DNA of 64,000 bases. It comes from a virus. The DNA lies in the IMG/VR virus record IMGVR_UViG_3300028840_004475, positions 63,665-127,664 of that record. One strand, given 5' to 3'. A program made the translations under genes and the position numbers. The notes under the pieces were generated by a model. That model saw only the letters and a program-made list of their open reading frames with translations, did no database searches and was not told the DNA's origin. Below are positions 51,782 to 56,573 of this stretch, one piece after another (the first letter of the stretch is position 1; every line of letters begins with the position of its first letter).

Positions 51782-51854
51782 TTTGTGGGCCGGAGGCAAC
51801 GGGTTACCTTTCATTTGGAGAAAACACACCCATCGCCAACAACTTGCCCACTTC
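51782..51854 (+). ncRNA. Y-RNA-like gene 5 (compact)
   Basis: Lower stem GTGGGC (51785-51790)/GCCCAC (51846-51851); GGGCCGGA faced by CAACAACTT; inner helix GGC/GCC and GGGT/ACCC; GTTACC. The apical part is AT-rich and folds weakly. No tRNA-like module. Confidence 0.83.
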
Positions 51855-51867
51855 GTTTTGAGAGGAG

Positions 51868-52004
51868 TTTGCGGGCCGTACGAAATAGGTTACCAATGCA
51901 AACTGTAGGTCGCGGGTTCGAGTCCCGTCATCGGCACCATGCCGATGTAGATCAGCTGGTAGATCAACAGTGGTTACACGCCTACTTCACTTTTTGCCCG
52001 CGTT
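51868..52004 (+). ncRNA. Y-RNA-like gene 6 with permuted, CCA-containing tRNA-like module
   Basis: Lower stem GCGGGC (51871-51876)/GCCCGC (51996-52001); GGGCCGTA; inner helix GAAATAGG/CCTACTTC; GTTACC. The module begins with anticodon-stem 3' strand ACTGT and variable AGGTC. T-arm GCGGG-TTCGAGT-CCCGT and acceptor CATCGGC follow, then ACCA plus one T. Acceptor GCCGATG, D-arm GATC/GATC and anticodon-stem 5' strand ACAGT come last. The seven acceptor pairs and five anticodon-stem pairs are perfect. The Y stem takes the place of the anticodon loop. The body resembles a tRNA-Thr-like sequence. Confidence 0.92.
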
Positions 52005-52020
52005 TCAAAGGACACTATGG

Positions 52021-52160
52021 TTTGAGGGCCGGACGCACGTTGGGTTATCCACTCATAATGGAGAGGTCGCAGGTTCGAATCCTGTCGTGGCTTTAGCGAG
52101 TCACGTAGCTCAGTTGGTCAGAGCGCTAAACCCCCAATGTCAACTATTTGCCCTCGTTTT
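52021..52160 (+). ncRNA. Y-RNA-like gene 7 with permuted tRNA-Met-like module
   Basis: Lower stem GAGGGC (52024-52029)/GCCCTC (52150-52155); GGGCCGGA faced by CAACTATTT; second helix ACGTTGGG/CCCAATGT; GTTATC. The module then has an anticodon-like arm TCCA-CTCATAA-TGGA with CAT in the loop, variable AGGTC and T-arm GCAGG-TTCGAAT-CCTGT. Acceptor CGTGGCT is joined by a six-base loop to acceptor AGTCACG, then D-arm GCTC/GAGC. D-arm, T-arm and the CTCATAA loop are close to bacterial elongator tRNA-Met. The permutation point is between D-arm and anticodon arm. Confidence 0.92.
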
Positions 52161-52172
52161 GAAGTAGAAGAG

Positions 52173-52463
52173 ATGAACACGAGAGAGACACGCATGTTGA
52201 CAGAAGCAATCAGAGCAAACACGCGCGCCCTCCTCGAGAACACGAAGCTCTTGAAACGCTTCACGTCGAAGCAGGACCGCAAGAGCGATCTCGATGAGAG
52301 ACGCAACCGACTACTGGCGAACATCCCGTACCTGAAGTCAGAGCTGAAGCAGTTCCGGCGTCAGGAGCTGGTGATGCTCGCTGCAGCCCTGGGGGTCAGG
52401 AACACATCAGTACCGAACACACGCCTCGTGGAAGTGATCTTCAGAGAACAGAAGCGAGCGTGA
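52173..52463 (+). CDS. Helical protein downstream of Y RNAs, unknown
   Basis: The ATG at 52173 is chosen because the earlier in-frame ATG lies inside Y-RNA gene 7. It has 96 residues: a helix-rich N-terminus ('MLTEAIRANTRALLENTKLL') and 'ELKQFRRQELVMLAAALGVR', which reads like a short SAP-type or HeH nucleic-acid-binding helix pair. It overlaps the next gene by four bases. Confidence 0.65.
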   Translation: MNTRETRMLTEAIRANTRALLENTKLLKRFTSKQDRKSDLDERRNRLLANIPYLKSELKQFRRQELVMLAAALGVRNTSVPNTRLVEVIFREQKRA

Positions 52464-52660
52464 AGAAGCTGTACATCTGGTTCTGCGACAAGTGCAACTC
52501 GTTCGTACCAGCGACGTGTTGTCTGGCAACGAGCAAGAAGGCAGCATGGGACGGCGGTCAAGAACACCTGGTGAAGACGCACGACTTGACTCACCACGCT
52601 ACCGACATGGAGTTGTTCAAGGGCCGCGTCGTCATCTTGGAAGAGAAGACGAAAAAATAG
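52460..52660 (+). CDS. Small protein with zinc-finger-like start, unknown
   Basis: 66 residues: 'YIWFCDKCNSFVPATCCLA' gives C-x-x-C and C-C; the rest ends in a strand pair. Coupled to the upstream gene (ATGA overlap). Confidence 0.6.
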   Translation: MKKLYIWFCDKCNSFVPATCCLATSKKAAWDGGQEHLVKTHDLTHHATDMELFKGRVVILEEKTKK

Positions 52661-52661
52661 C

Positions 52662-52697
52662 TTGACAGATCGATAACCGATGCATCACGATGAAAAC
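52662..52697 (+). promoter_or_regulatory. tRNA-operon promoter P1
   Basis: TTGACA at 52662 followed by GATCGATAACCGAT and TCACGATGAA. The same 36-base layout, with about 25 identical positions, recurs at 54573. The spacer holds an imperfect GATCG-N5-CGAT inverted repeat. The -10 region is poor by sigma70 standards. Confidence 0.55.
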
Positions 52698-52713
52698 TTC
52701 GTCGGAGGATGCT

Positions 52714-52827
52714 ATGCACCGCGCAATTCAGATCACCACCATTCCCATCAAGCGCGACGGACGATTGTCCTTCCTCTGTTCCCTTTCGTCCCTATTTCTC
52801 TATTCCAATTCCGGCTGGCGACTGTAG
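52714..52827 (+). CDS. Short leader ORF 1
   Basis: A 37-codon ORF, ATG 52714, with GGAGG five bases upstream. It lies between promoter P1 and the first tRNA gene. The peptide ('MHRAIQITTIPIKRDGRLSF', then Ser/Leu-rich) has no recognisable family. Two other tRNA blocks also start with a 38- to 40-codon ORF. Confidence 0.45.
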   Translation: MHRAIQITTIPIKRDGRLSFLCSLSSLFLYSNSGWRL

Positions 52828-52839
52828 ACGCATCTTTGC

Positions 52840-52923
52840 GGATCGGTAGCTGAGCTGGTTTAGCAGCGGGCTGTTAACCCGTGCCCTCGGGCTACGTGGG
52901 TTCGAGTCCCACCCGATCCGCCA
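52840..52923 (+). tRNA. tRNA-Asn(GTT) with class II variable arm
   Basis: Acceptor GGATCGG/CCGATCC, discriminator G, CCA encoded. Anticodon loop CTGTTAA. The variable region is 13 bases with a GCCC/GGGC stem, which is unusual for Asn, a class I tRNA elsewhere. The D stem has three pairs, as in Ser and Leu tRNAs. Confidence 0.88.
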
Positions 52924-52926
52924 TGT

Positions 52927-52995
52927 GGGCGCCAGGCTATGGCAGCCAAGCGGGCTCCAACCCCGCAGGACAGGGTTCGATTCCTTGGGCGCTCG
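52927..52995 (+). tRNA. tRNA-Trp(CCA) with very short D-loop
   Basis: Acceptor GGGCGCC/GGCGCTC (one G-T), anticodon stem GCGGG/CCCGC with loop CTCCAAC, T-loop TTCGATT. The D-loop has only about five bases (ATGGC). CCA is not encoded. Confidence 0.85.
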
Positions 52996-53010
52996 TAGAA
53001 AGAAAAATGT

Positions 53011-53086
53011 GGACTCGTCGCTGAGTTGGTTCAGGCGCCTGGTTGAAGCCCAGGAGACGTTGGTTCGATTCCAACCGAGTCCACCA
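53011..53086 (+). tRNA. tRNA-Phe(GAA)
   Basis: Acceptor GGACTCG/CGAGTCC, anticodon stem CCTGG/CCAGG with loop TTGAAGC, T-loop TTCGATT, discriminator A and CCA encoded. Confidence 0.95.
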
Positions 53087-53089
53087 AAC

Positions 53090-53165
53090 GCGGGCATAGC
53101 CCAACTGGTAGGAGGCGACGGTTTTAAGGTCCGTTCAGTGGTGGGTTCGAATCCCCCTGCCCGTA
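53090..53165 (+). tRNA. tRNA-Leu(TAA), short variable loop
   Basis: Acceptor GCGGGCA/TGCCCGT, anticodon loop TTTAAGG, T-loop TTCGAAT. The variable region is about six bases, not the long arm expected for Leu. One T-stem mismatch; no CCA encoded. Confidence 0.85.
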
Positions 53166-53234
53166 TTCAAGGAAACGAACGAAAACTGAAATAAGGAGGT
53201 CGCCTCGAGCCCATGTTTCAAAAGATCAGCACAT

Positions 53235-53317
53235 GTCAGAGTGGCGGAATTGGTAGACGCGCAGGCCCGAGGAGCCTGTACTTCGGTGTGAGGGTTCGAC
53301 TCCCTCCTCTGACACCA
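53235..53317 (+). tRNA. tRNA-Leu(GAG)
   Basis: Acceptor GTCAGAG/CTCTGAC, stem CAGGC/GCCTG with loop CCGAGGA (C instead of T at position 33), an 11-base variable region, T-loop TTCGACT, discriminator A and CCA encoded. Confidence 0.9.
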
Positions 53318-53320
53318 TGT

Positions 53321-53411
53321 GTAGCGGTGGCTGAGCGGTTGAAAGCACCAGACTGTAGATCTGGAGATCCGAAAGGGTCCAACGGTGGTTCGAATCCATC
53401 CCGCTACACCA
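53321..53411 (+). tRNA. tRNA-Tyr(GTA)
   Basis: Acceptor GTAGCGG/CCGCTAC, stem CCAGA/TCTGG with loop CTGTAGA, long variable arm (GATCC-GAAA-GGGTC), T-loop TTCGAAT, ACCA encoded. Confidence 0.95.
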
Positions 53412-53414
53412 TAT

Positions 53415-53490
53415 GCCCGTCTACCCCAATCTGGTACGAGGGGCTCGGCTCAGACCCGAGATGTTCCCGGTTCGAATCCGGGGGCGGGCA
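53415..53490 (+). tRNA. tRNA-Leu(CAG), short variable loop
   Basis: Acceptor GCCCGTC/GGCGGGC, stem CTCGG/CCGAG with loop CTCAGAC, five-base variable loop (class I, unlike normal Leu), T-arm CCCGG/CCGGG. CCA not encoded. Confidence 0.88.
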
Positions 53491-53499
53491 AAATGAAAA

Positions 53500-53524
53500 G
53501 CCCCTGGCCACAGTGACCAGGGGC
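53500..53524. terminator. Terminator-like hairpin inside the tRNA array
   Basis: Perfect eight-base-pair stem GCCCCTGG/CCAGGGGC with a nine-base loop. A T-rich tail follows only on the minus strand, so it would terminate leftward transcription, or act as an RNA processing signal for the plus-strand tRNA transcript. Confidence 0.55.
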
Positions 53525-53595
53525 ACCCTCGCTCCTCGGGGGAAGGACAACGAAGGTGAGCTGATCGTAGCAGGAGGCGAACATAGTTCAAGTGT

Positions 53596-53678
53596 GCCGG
53601 GGTGGCGGAATTGGAATACGCGCTGGCCTCAAGCACCAGTGCTTCGGCATGAGGGTTCGACTCCCTCTCCCGGCACCA
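53596..53678 (+). tRNA. tRNA-Leu(CAA)
   Basis: Acceptor GCCGGGG/TCCCGGC, stem CTGG/CCAG with loop CTCAAGC, class II variable arm (GTGCTTCGGCAT), T-loop TTCGACT, ACCA encoded. Confidence 0.93.
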
Positions 53679-53679
53679 T

Positions 53680-53771
53680 GGAAGGTTGGCCGATGTTGGG
53701 ATGGCGCCTGCTTGGAAAGCAGAGACCGGCCCGAGAGGGTCGCAGAGGTTCGATTCCTCTACCTTCCGCCA
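53680..53771 (+). tRNA. tRNA-Ser(GGA)
   Basis: Acceptor GGAAGGT/ACCTTCC, loop TTGGAAA, long variable arm, T-loop TTCGATT, discriminator G and CCA encoded. Confidence 0.94.
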
Positions 53772-53772
53772 T

Positions 53773-53844
53773 GGGCAGTGGGTCTGTCGGGATGGATGCT
53801 GGATTGCAACCCCAGAGAAACTGGTTCGACTCCAGTACTGCCCT
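53773..53844 (+). tRNA. tRNA-Cys(GCA)
   Basis: Acceptor GGGCAGT/ACTGCCC, stem CTGG/CCAG with loop TTGCAAC, T-loop TTCGACT, discriminator T as usual for Cys. CCA not encoded. Followed at once by a terminator. Confidence 0.93.
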
Positions 53845-53850
53845 CCAAAA

Positions 53851-53878
53851 AAAGAGGGGCCCTCGAGGGCCCCTCTTT
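53851..53878. terminator. Bidirectional terminator
   Basis: A perfect 28-base palindrome: AAAGAGGGGCCC, TCGA, then its complement ending CTCTTT. Extra A residues precede it and T residues follow, so it can end the plus-strand tRNA transcript and the convergent minus-strand gene. Confidence 0.85.
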
Positions 53879-53896
53879 AGCAGTCACCTCAGTTGA

Positions 53897-54421
53897 CTAG
53901 GCGGCTTCGAGCAGCACGAAGTAGATGTCGCCGCGGAACTCGACCCAGTCGCCGACGGAACCGGCCGTGTACGAGACGCTGACGGCGGTTCCGTTGCACA
54001 CGTGTCCCTCAGGAACCAGCACGCCACCACCGCTCTCGTCGACTGCCAGGAGTGCGCCGAGGGTCTGACCAGTGTTCAGGAGAGTCGGCTTCTGGATGCC
54101 GACGGCGCTGCAGTCGATGCCGACACCGAAGCCATCAGCGTCACCACCAACCTCGGTGGAGAGCAGACCAATGTCCATGGTCTTGGTGGCACCGGTGACC
54201 TCGGCGGCCGTCACGTCCACGTAGTATCCAAGGACGACACTCTTCAGCGGAAGGTCGACGCCGCTGTCCTGCTCGGTTCCATCGGGAGCCGCAGTGATCG
54301 GAACCCGGAGGGTCTTCGTGACTGCACCGCTCGCACTGAGATCACATTGTTCGTTGATCTCTGTGGCGGTGGCAGTGATCGACTCCATCCACCTCTTGAT
54401 AGGACGAACGATAAACCACAT
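53897..54421 (-). CDS. Beta-rich putative virion protein inside tRNA array
   Basis: The ATG at 54421 has GAGGAGG upstream and gives 174 residues. 'ATATEINEQCDLSASGAVTK' and 'DLPLKSVVLGYYVDVTAAEV' are patterns of phage capsid-associated or decorating proteins. It is the only minus-strand gene within the tRNA array and is isolated from the late operon. It ends at the bidirectional terminator, so it is a single-gene unit, possibly a late acquisition. Confidence 0.65.
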   Translation of the reverse strand: MWFIVRPIKRWMESITATATEINEQCDLSASGAVTKTLRVPITAAPDGTEQDSGVDLPLKSVVLGYYVDVTAAEVTGATKTMDIGLLSTEVGGDADGFGVGIDCSAVGIQKPTLLNTGQTLGALLAVDESGGGVLVPEGHVCNGTAVSVSYTAGSVGDWVEFRGDIYFVLLEAA

Positions 54422-54572
54422 ATTCAGCCTCCTCGTACCTAGCCAGGGCACGGTCTCCCACTGAACCATTCAATGGGGTTACACCCTCGTTGGGGATTGG
54501 CTGTGCATATACTGCTACACATTGGCATTTATGTGCAACACAACTTTCTGGGAGATCAACCGAGAATTATCT

Positions 54573-54608
54573 TGACTGATCGAATAGCGATCTCTTACGG
54601 TGAAGATC
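54573..54608 (+). promoter_or_regulatory. tRNA-operon promoter P2
   Basis: TTGACT at 54573, then GATCGAATAGCGATC, which contains a perfect GATCG-N5-CGATC inverted repeat, and TTACGGTGAA. It aligns without gaps to promoter P1. It lies 253 bases before the second tRNA block. Confidence 0.55.
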
Positions 54609-54610
54609 TC

Positions 54611-54733
54611 ATGTTGTACTCGTTGACCAGGAAAGCCAGACCATCCGTCGCCACAGCAGTGGCGAAGCGGACGGGCATGTGCCTGGTTATCGAGGGACAG
54701 ACCCGCCATTTTCGAGATCCCAGCGCGGCGTAA
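54611..54733 (+). CDS. Short leader ORF 2
   Basis: A 40-codon ORF directly after promoter P2, with GAAG upstream of ATG 54611. The basic peptide starts 'MLYSLTRKARPSVATAVAKR'. No family. It mirrors the ORFs at 52714 and 58087. Confidence 0.4.
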   Translation: MLYSLTRKARPSVATAVAKRTGMCLVIEGQTRHFRDPSAA

Positions 54734-54826
54734 ACTGTCCTTCAGCACTGGGAACCCGAAATCGGACAGACTCGAAAGTAACCAGGCTGGACGACAGCTG
54801 CGTCGCATCTGCTGATGCACGCCTGT

Positions 54827-54904
54827 GGGGGTGTGGCCTAGTCTGGTCTAGGGCGCCTGACTGTCGATCAGGAGACTTCGCCGGTTCGAATCCGGTCGCC
54901 CCCG
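54827..54904 (+). tRNA. tRNA-Asp(GTC)
   Basis: Acceptor GGGGGTG/CGCCCCC, stem CCTGA/TCAGG with loop CTGTCGA, T-loop TTCGAAT, discriminator G; CCA not encoded. Confidence 0.95.
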
Positions 54905-54915
54905 CTCTTTTTTGT

Positions 54916-54993
54916 GCGTCCGTAGCTGAATTGGATCAGCGCAGGTCTACGAAGCCTGGTCGTATGAGAGTTCGAGTCTCTCCGGGCGCGCCA
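54916..54993 (+). tRNA. tRNA-Arg(ACG)
   Basis: Acceptor GCGTCCG/CGGGCGC, stem CAGGT/GCCTG with loop CTACGAA, T-loop TTCGAGT, GCCA encoded. The A34 would need deamination to inosine by a TadA enzyme. Confidence 0.93.
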
Positions 54994-55006
54994 GGAGACG
55001 AAGTGT

Positions 55007-55082
55007 TGCGGTGTAGCTCAGCTGGTAGAGCGTCTGACTCTGGATCAGAAGGTCGTCGGTTCGAGACCGGCCGCCGCTGCCA
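55007..55082 (+). tRNA. tRNA-Gln(CTG)
   Basis: Acceptor TGCGGTG/CGCCGCT with a T1-T72 mismatch; stem TCTGA/TCAGA with loop CTCTGGA; T-loop TTCGAGA; GCCA encoded. A weak first pair is normal for bacterial Gln tRNA. Confidence 0.93.
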
Positions 55083-55090
55083 TGTTTTGA

Positions 55091-55168
55091 TGCGACGTAG
55101 AGCAGTCTGGTTAGCTCAGGTGGCTCATAACCACCAGGTCGTGGGTTCAAATCCCACCGTCGCTACCA
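55091..55168 (+). tRNA. Initiator tRNA-fMet(CAT)
   Basis: D-arm GAGC/GCTC, stem GGTGG/CCACC with loop CTCATAA, T-loop TTCAAAT, ACCA encoded. The unpaired 1-72 position (T-T) and the D-arm/T-loop sequence are close to Escherichia coli initiator tRNA. The third anticodon-stem G-C pair of the canonical GGG/CCC is replaced. Confidence 0.88.
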
Positions 55169-55181
55169 CTTTTGAGGGCGG

Positions 55182-55210
55182 TGTGTCCTGGGCATTCCGC
55201 CCAGGAGACA
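55182..55210. other. Spacer hairpin between tRNA-fMet and tRNA-Ile
   Basis: TGTCCTGGGC pairs with GCCCAGGAGACA (one bulge) around a five-base loop. It has no T-run; a processing signal or structured spacer is likely. Confidence 0.45.
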
Positions 55211-55213
55211 TTC

Positions 55214-55290
55214 GCTCCCGTAGCTCAGTTGGTCAGAGCGCTGGTCTGATAAACCAGAGATCGTTGGTTCAAGTCCAACCGGGAGTACCA
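55214..55290 (+). tRNA. tRNA-Ile(GAT)
   Basis: Acceptor GCTCCCG/CGGGAGT, stem CTGGT/ACCAG with loop CTGATAA, T-loop TTCAAGT, ACCA encoded. Confidence 0.95.
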
Positions 55291-55294
55291 TTTT

Positions 55295-55370
55295 GCCGGG
55301 GTAGTTCAGTTGGTAGAACGCCGGTGTCACATACCGGAGGTCGCTGGTTCGAACCCAGCTCCCGGTACCA
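55295..55370 (+). tRNA. tRNA-Val(CAC)
   Basis: Acceptor GCCGGGG/TCCCGGT, stem CCGGT/ACCGG with loop GTCACAT, T-arm GCTGG/CCAGC, ACCA encoded. Confidence 0.94.
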
Positions 55371-55383
55371 GATAGGTGGTTGA

Positions 55384-55458
55384 CCCCGTGTCGTCTAACT
55401 GGAAGGACGCCAGGTTTCCAACCTGGAGGTCTCGGTTCGGTTCCGAGTACGGGGTCCA
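55384..55458 (+). tRNA. tRNA-Gly(TCC)
   Basis: Acceptor CCCCGTG/TACGGGG, stem CCAGG/CCTGG with loop TTTCCAA, T-loop TTCGGTT, discriminator T as expected for Gly, CCA encoded. Confidence 0.93.
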
Positions 55459-55496
55459 ATTCTTGGGGTTGAAAGGGTAAGTAGAGATGAACAACT

Positions 55497-55568
55497 GGAT
55501 CCGTAGCTCAGCGGTTGAGCAGCTCCCTCATAAGGAGAAGGGCGTTGGTTCAAATCCAACCGGGTCCA
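55497..55568 (+). tRNA. tRNA-Met or tRNA-Ile2 (CAT)
   Basis: Acceptor GGATCCG/CGGGTCC, stem CTCC/GGAG with loop CTCATAA, T-loop TTCAAAT, discriminator A. CCA not encoded. Elongator Met and lysidine-type Ile cannot be told apart by eye. Confidence 0.9.
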
Positions 55569-55599
55569 TCAGACGAAGGCGGCGGCGGTAGCAATATGT

Positions 55600-55676
55600 G
55601 CCCACGTAGCCTAATTGGAGAGGCAACTGATTTCTACTCAGTTAATATGCGGGTTCGAGTCCTGCCGTGGGCGCCA
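55600..55676 (+). tRNA. tRNA-Arg(TCT)
   Basis: Acceptor GCCCACG/CGTGGGC, stem ACTGA/TCAGT with loop TTTCTAC, T-loop TTCGAGT, GCCA encoded. Confidence 0.94.
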
Positions 55677-55679
55677 TGT

Positions 55680-55751
55680 GCGCTCGTAGCCTAGCGGAGA
55701 GGCACTGGCCTCCGAAGCCAGACCACGTAGGTTCGAATCCTGCCGAGCGCG
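55680..55751 (+). tRNA. tRNA-Arg(CCG)
   Basis: Acceptor GCGCTCG/CGAGCGC, stem CTGGC/GCCAG with loop CTCCGAA, T-loop TTCGAAT, discriminator G. CCA not encoded. Confidence 0.94.
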
Positions 55752-55762
55752 CAAAGGAGGTT

Positions 55763-55791
55763 GACATCGCGAACCATCTCGTTTAATTTCA
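55763..55791 (+). promoter_or_regulatory. Sigma70-like promoter of the HNH gene
   Basis: TTGACA, 17 bases, TAATTT, located directly after tRNA-Arg(CCG) and before the endonuclease start. Confidence 0.5.
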
Positions 55792-55808
55792 AATGAGGAG
55801 GTCCGCAA

Positions 55809-56417
55809 ATGGCCAAGAAAGAAGAACGCAAACAAGCTAGAACTATGCGCAGGGGTGGAAAGTCGATAGTACAAATTGCGAAATTACTTGGTGTATCAAA
55901 ATCAAGTGTATATTTATGGACAAAGGATTTACCTCAACCAAGAAAATTCACGAAAGAATATCGACGTAAACGAAAAGAAAAAGCTCTAGCACGTTTGAAG
56001 AAAGAAAGAGAGAAACGAGAGAAAGAAAAAGCGAATCGCAAACTATTGAGTTGCGGAGATAGATGGATCATACGAGTGCCACCTGGGTACAAAGGCAAAA
56101 CATATATCGGAGGAAGATACGTTCTTCAAAGTAGATATTTGATGGAACAAAAACTTGGAAGATACCTAAAATATAACGAGTGTGTTCACCATAAAAACGG
56201 GGATAAACTGGACGATAGAATTGAGAATTTGGAATTACATACTAGGAAATTACATGGAGAGATACATGCAATTAGAAAAAGGACTAAACTCAAATGTCCA
56301 ATATGTGATGTAGAATTTGAACGCAAAAACAGTTATGTGAAAAGTCACATAAAACAAGGATACAAAGGTTTTTATTGTAGCAAAAGGTGTGCGGCCAAGA
56401 AACAAAAGGGAGTATAG
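55809..56417 (+). CDS. HNH endonuclease (free-standing, homing-like)
   Basis: 202 residues; ATG 55809 with GAGGAGG upstream. Residues 12-40 form a helix-turn-helix ('GKSIVQIAKLLGVSKSSVYL'), followed by a highly basic helix. The HNH core is 'YNECVHHKNGDKLDDRIENL' at about 120-140. A C-terminal zinc motif (C-x-x-C ... C) follows. It is strongly AT-rich with codon use unlike its neighbours, a sign of recent transfer. Its stop codon is TAG formed by bases 8-10 of the next tRNA gene (tRNA-Lys), overlapping it by ten bases. Confidence 0.92.
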   Translation: MAKKEERKQARTMRRGGKSIVQIAKLLGVSKSSVYLWTKDLPQPRKFTKEYRRKRKEKALARLKKEREKREKEKANRKLLSCGDRWIIRVPPGYKGKTYIGGRYVLQSRYLMEQKLGRYLKYNECVHHKNGDKLDDRIENLELHTRKLHGEIHAIRKRTKLKCPICDVEFERKNSYVKSHIKQGYKGFYCSKRCAAKKQKGV

Positions 56418-56484
56418 CTCAGCTGTTAGCAGCATTCGGCTTTTAACCGAAAGGTCGTGGGTTGGAACCCCACTGCTCCCACCA
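56408..56484 (+). tRNA. tRNA-Lys(TTT)
   Basis: Acceptor GGGAGTA/TGCTCCC, stem TTCGG/CCGAA with loop CTTTTAA, ACCA encoded. The T-loop is TTGGAAC, a deviation from TTC. The first ten bases also encode the end of the HNH protein. Confidence 0.92.
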
Positions 56485-56485
56485 T

Positions 56486-56562
56486 GGGTTCGTAGCTCAA
56501 GTAGGCAGAGCATCCGGTTCTTACCCGGAAGGTTGGGGGATCGTGGCCCTCCGAGCCCACCA
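56486..56562 (+). tRNA. tRNA-Lys(CTT), aberrant T-loop
   Basis: Acceptor GGGTTCG/CGAGCCC, stem TCCGG/CCGGA with loop TTCTTAC, ACCA encoded. The T-loop reads ATCGTGG instead of TTCRANN, so the tertiary fold may be altered. Confidence 0.88.
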
Positions 56563-56573
56563 AAGGAAAGACG

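Noticed and set aside
51899-51966. Two separate half tRNA genes in Y RNA 6
   Set aside because: Acceptor and anticodon stems pair perfectly across the joined halves inside one Y-RNA hairpin, so a permuted single module is the simpler reading.
51697-52096. Protein-coding ORFs (131 and 65 codons) across the Y-RNA array
   Set aside because: They run through the Y-RNA stems and tRNA-like modules, have no ribosome site and no sensible protein pattern; the RNA structure explains the sequence.
51216-52160. CRISPR array
   Set aside because: The repeats are spaced irregularly, form self-complementary Y-RNA stems with compensatory changes and enclose tRNA-like sequences rather than spacers of fixed length.
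53213-53896. Long plus-strand ORFs through the tRNA array (up to 227 codons)
   Set aside because: They read through several clear tRNA genes and a terminator, so are chance frames.
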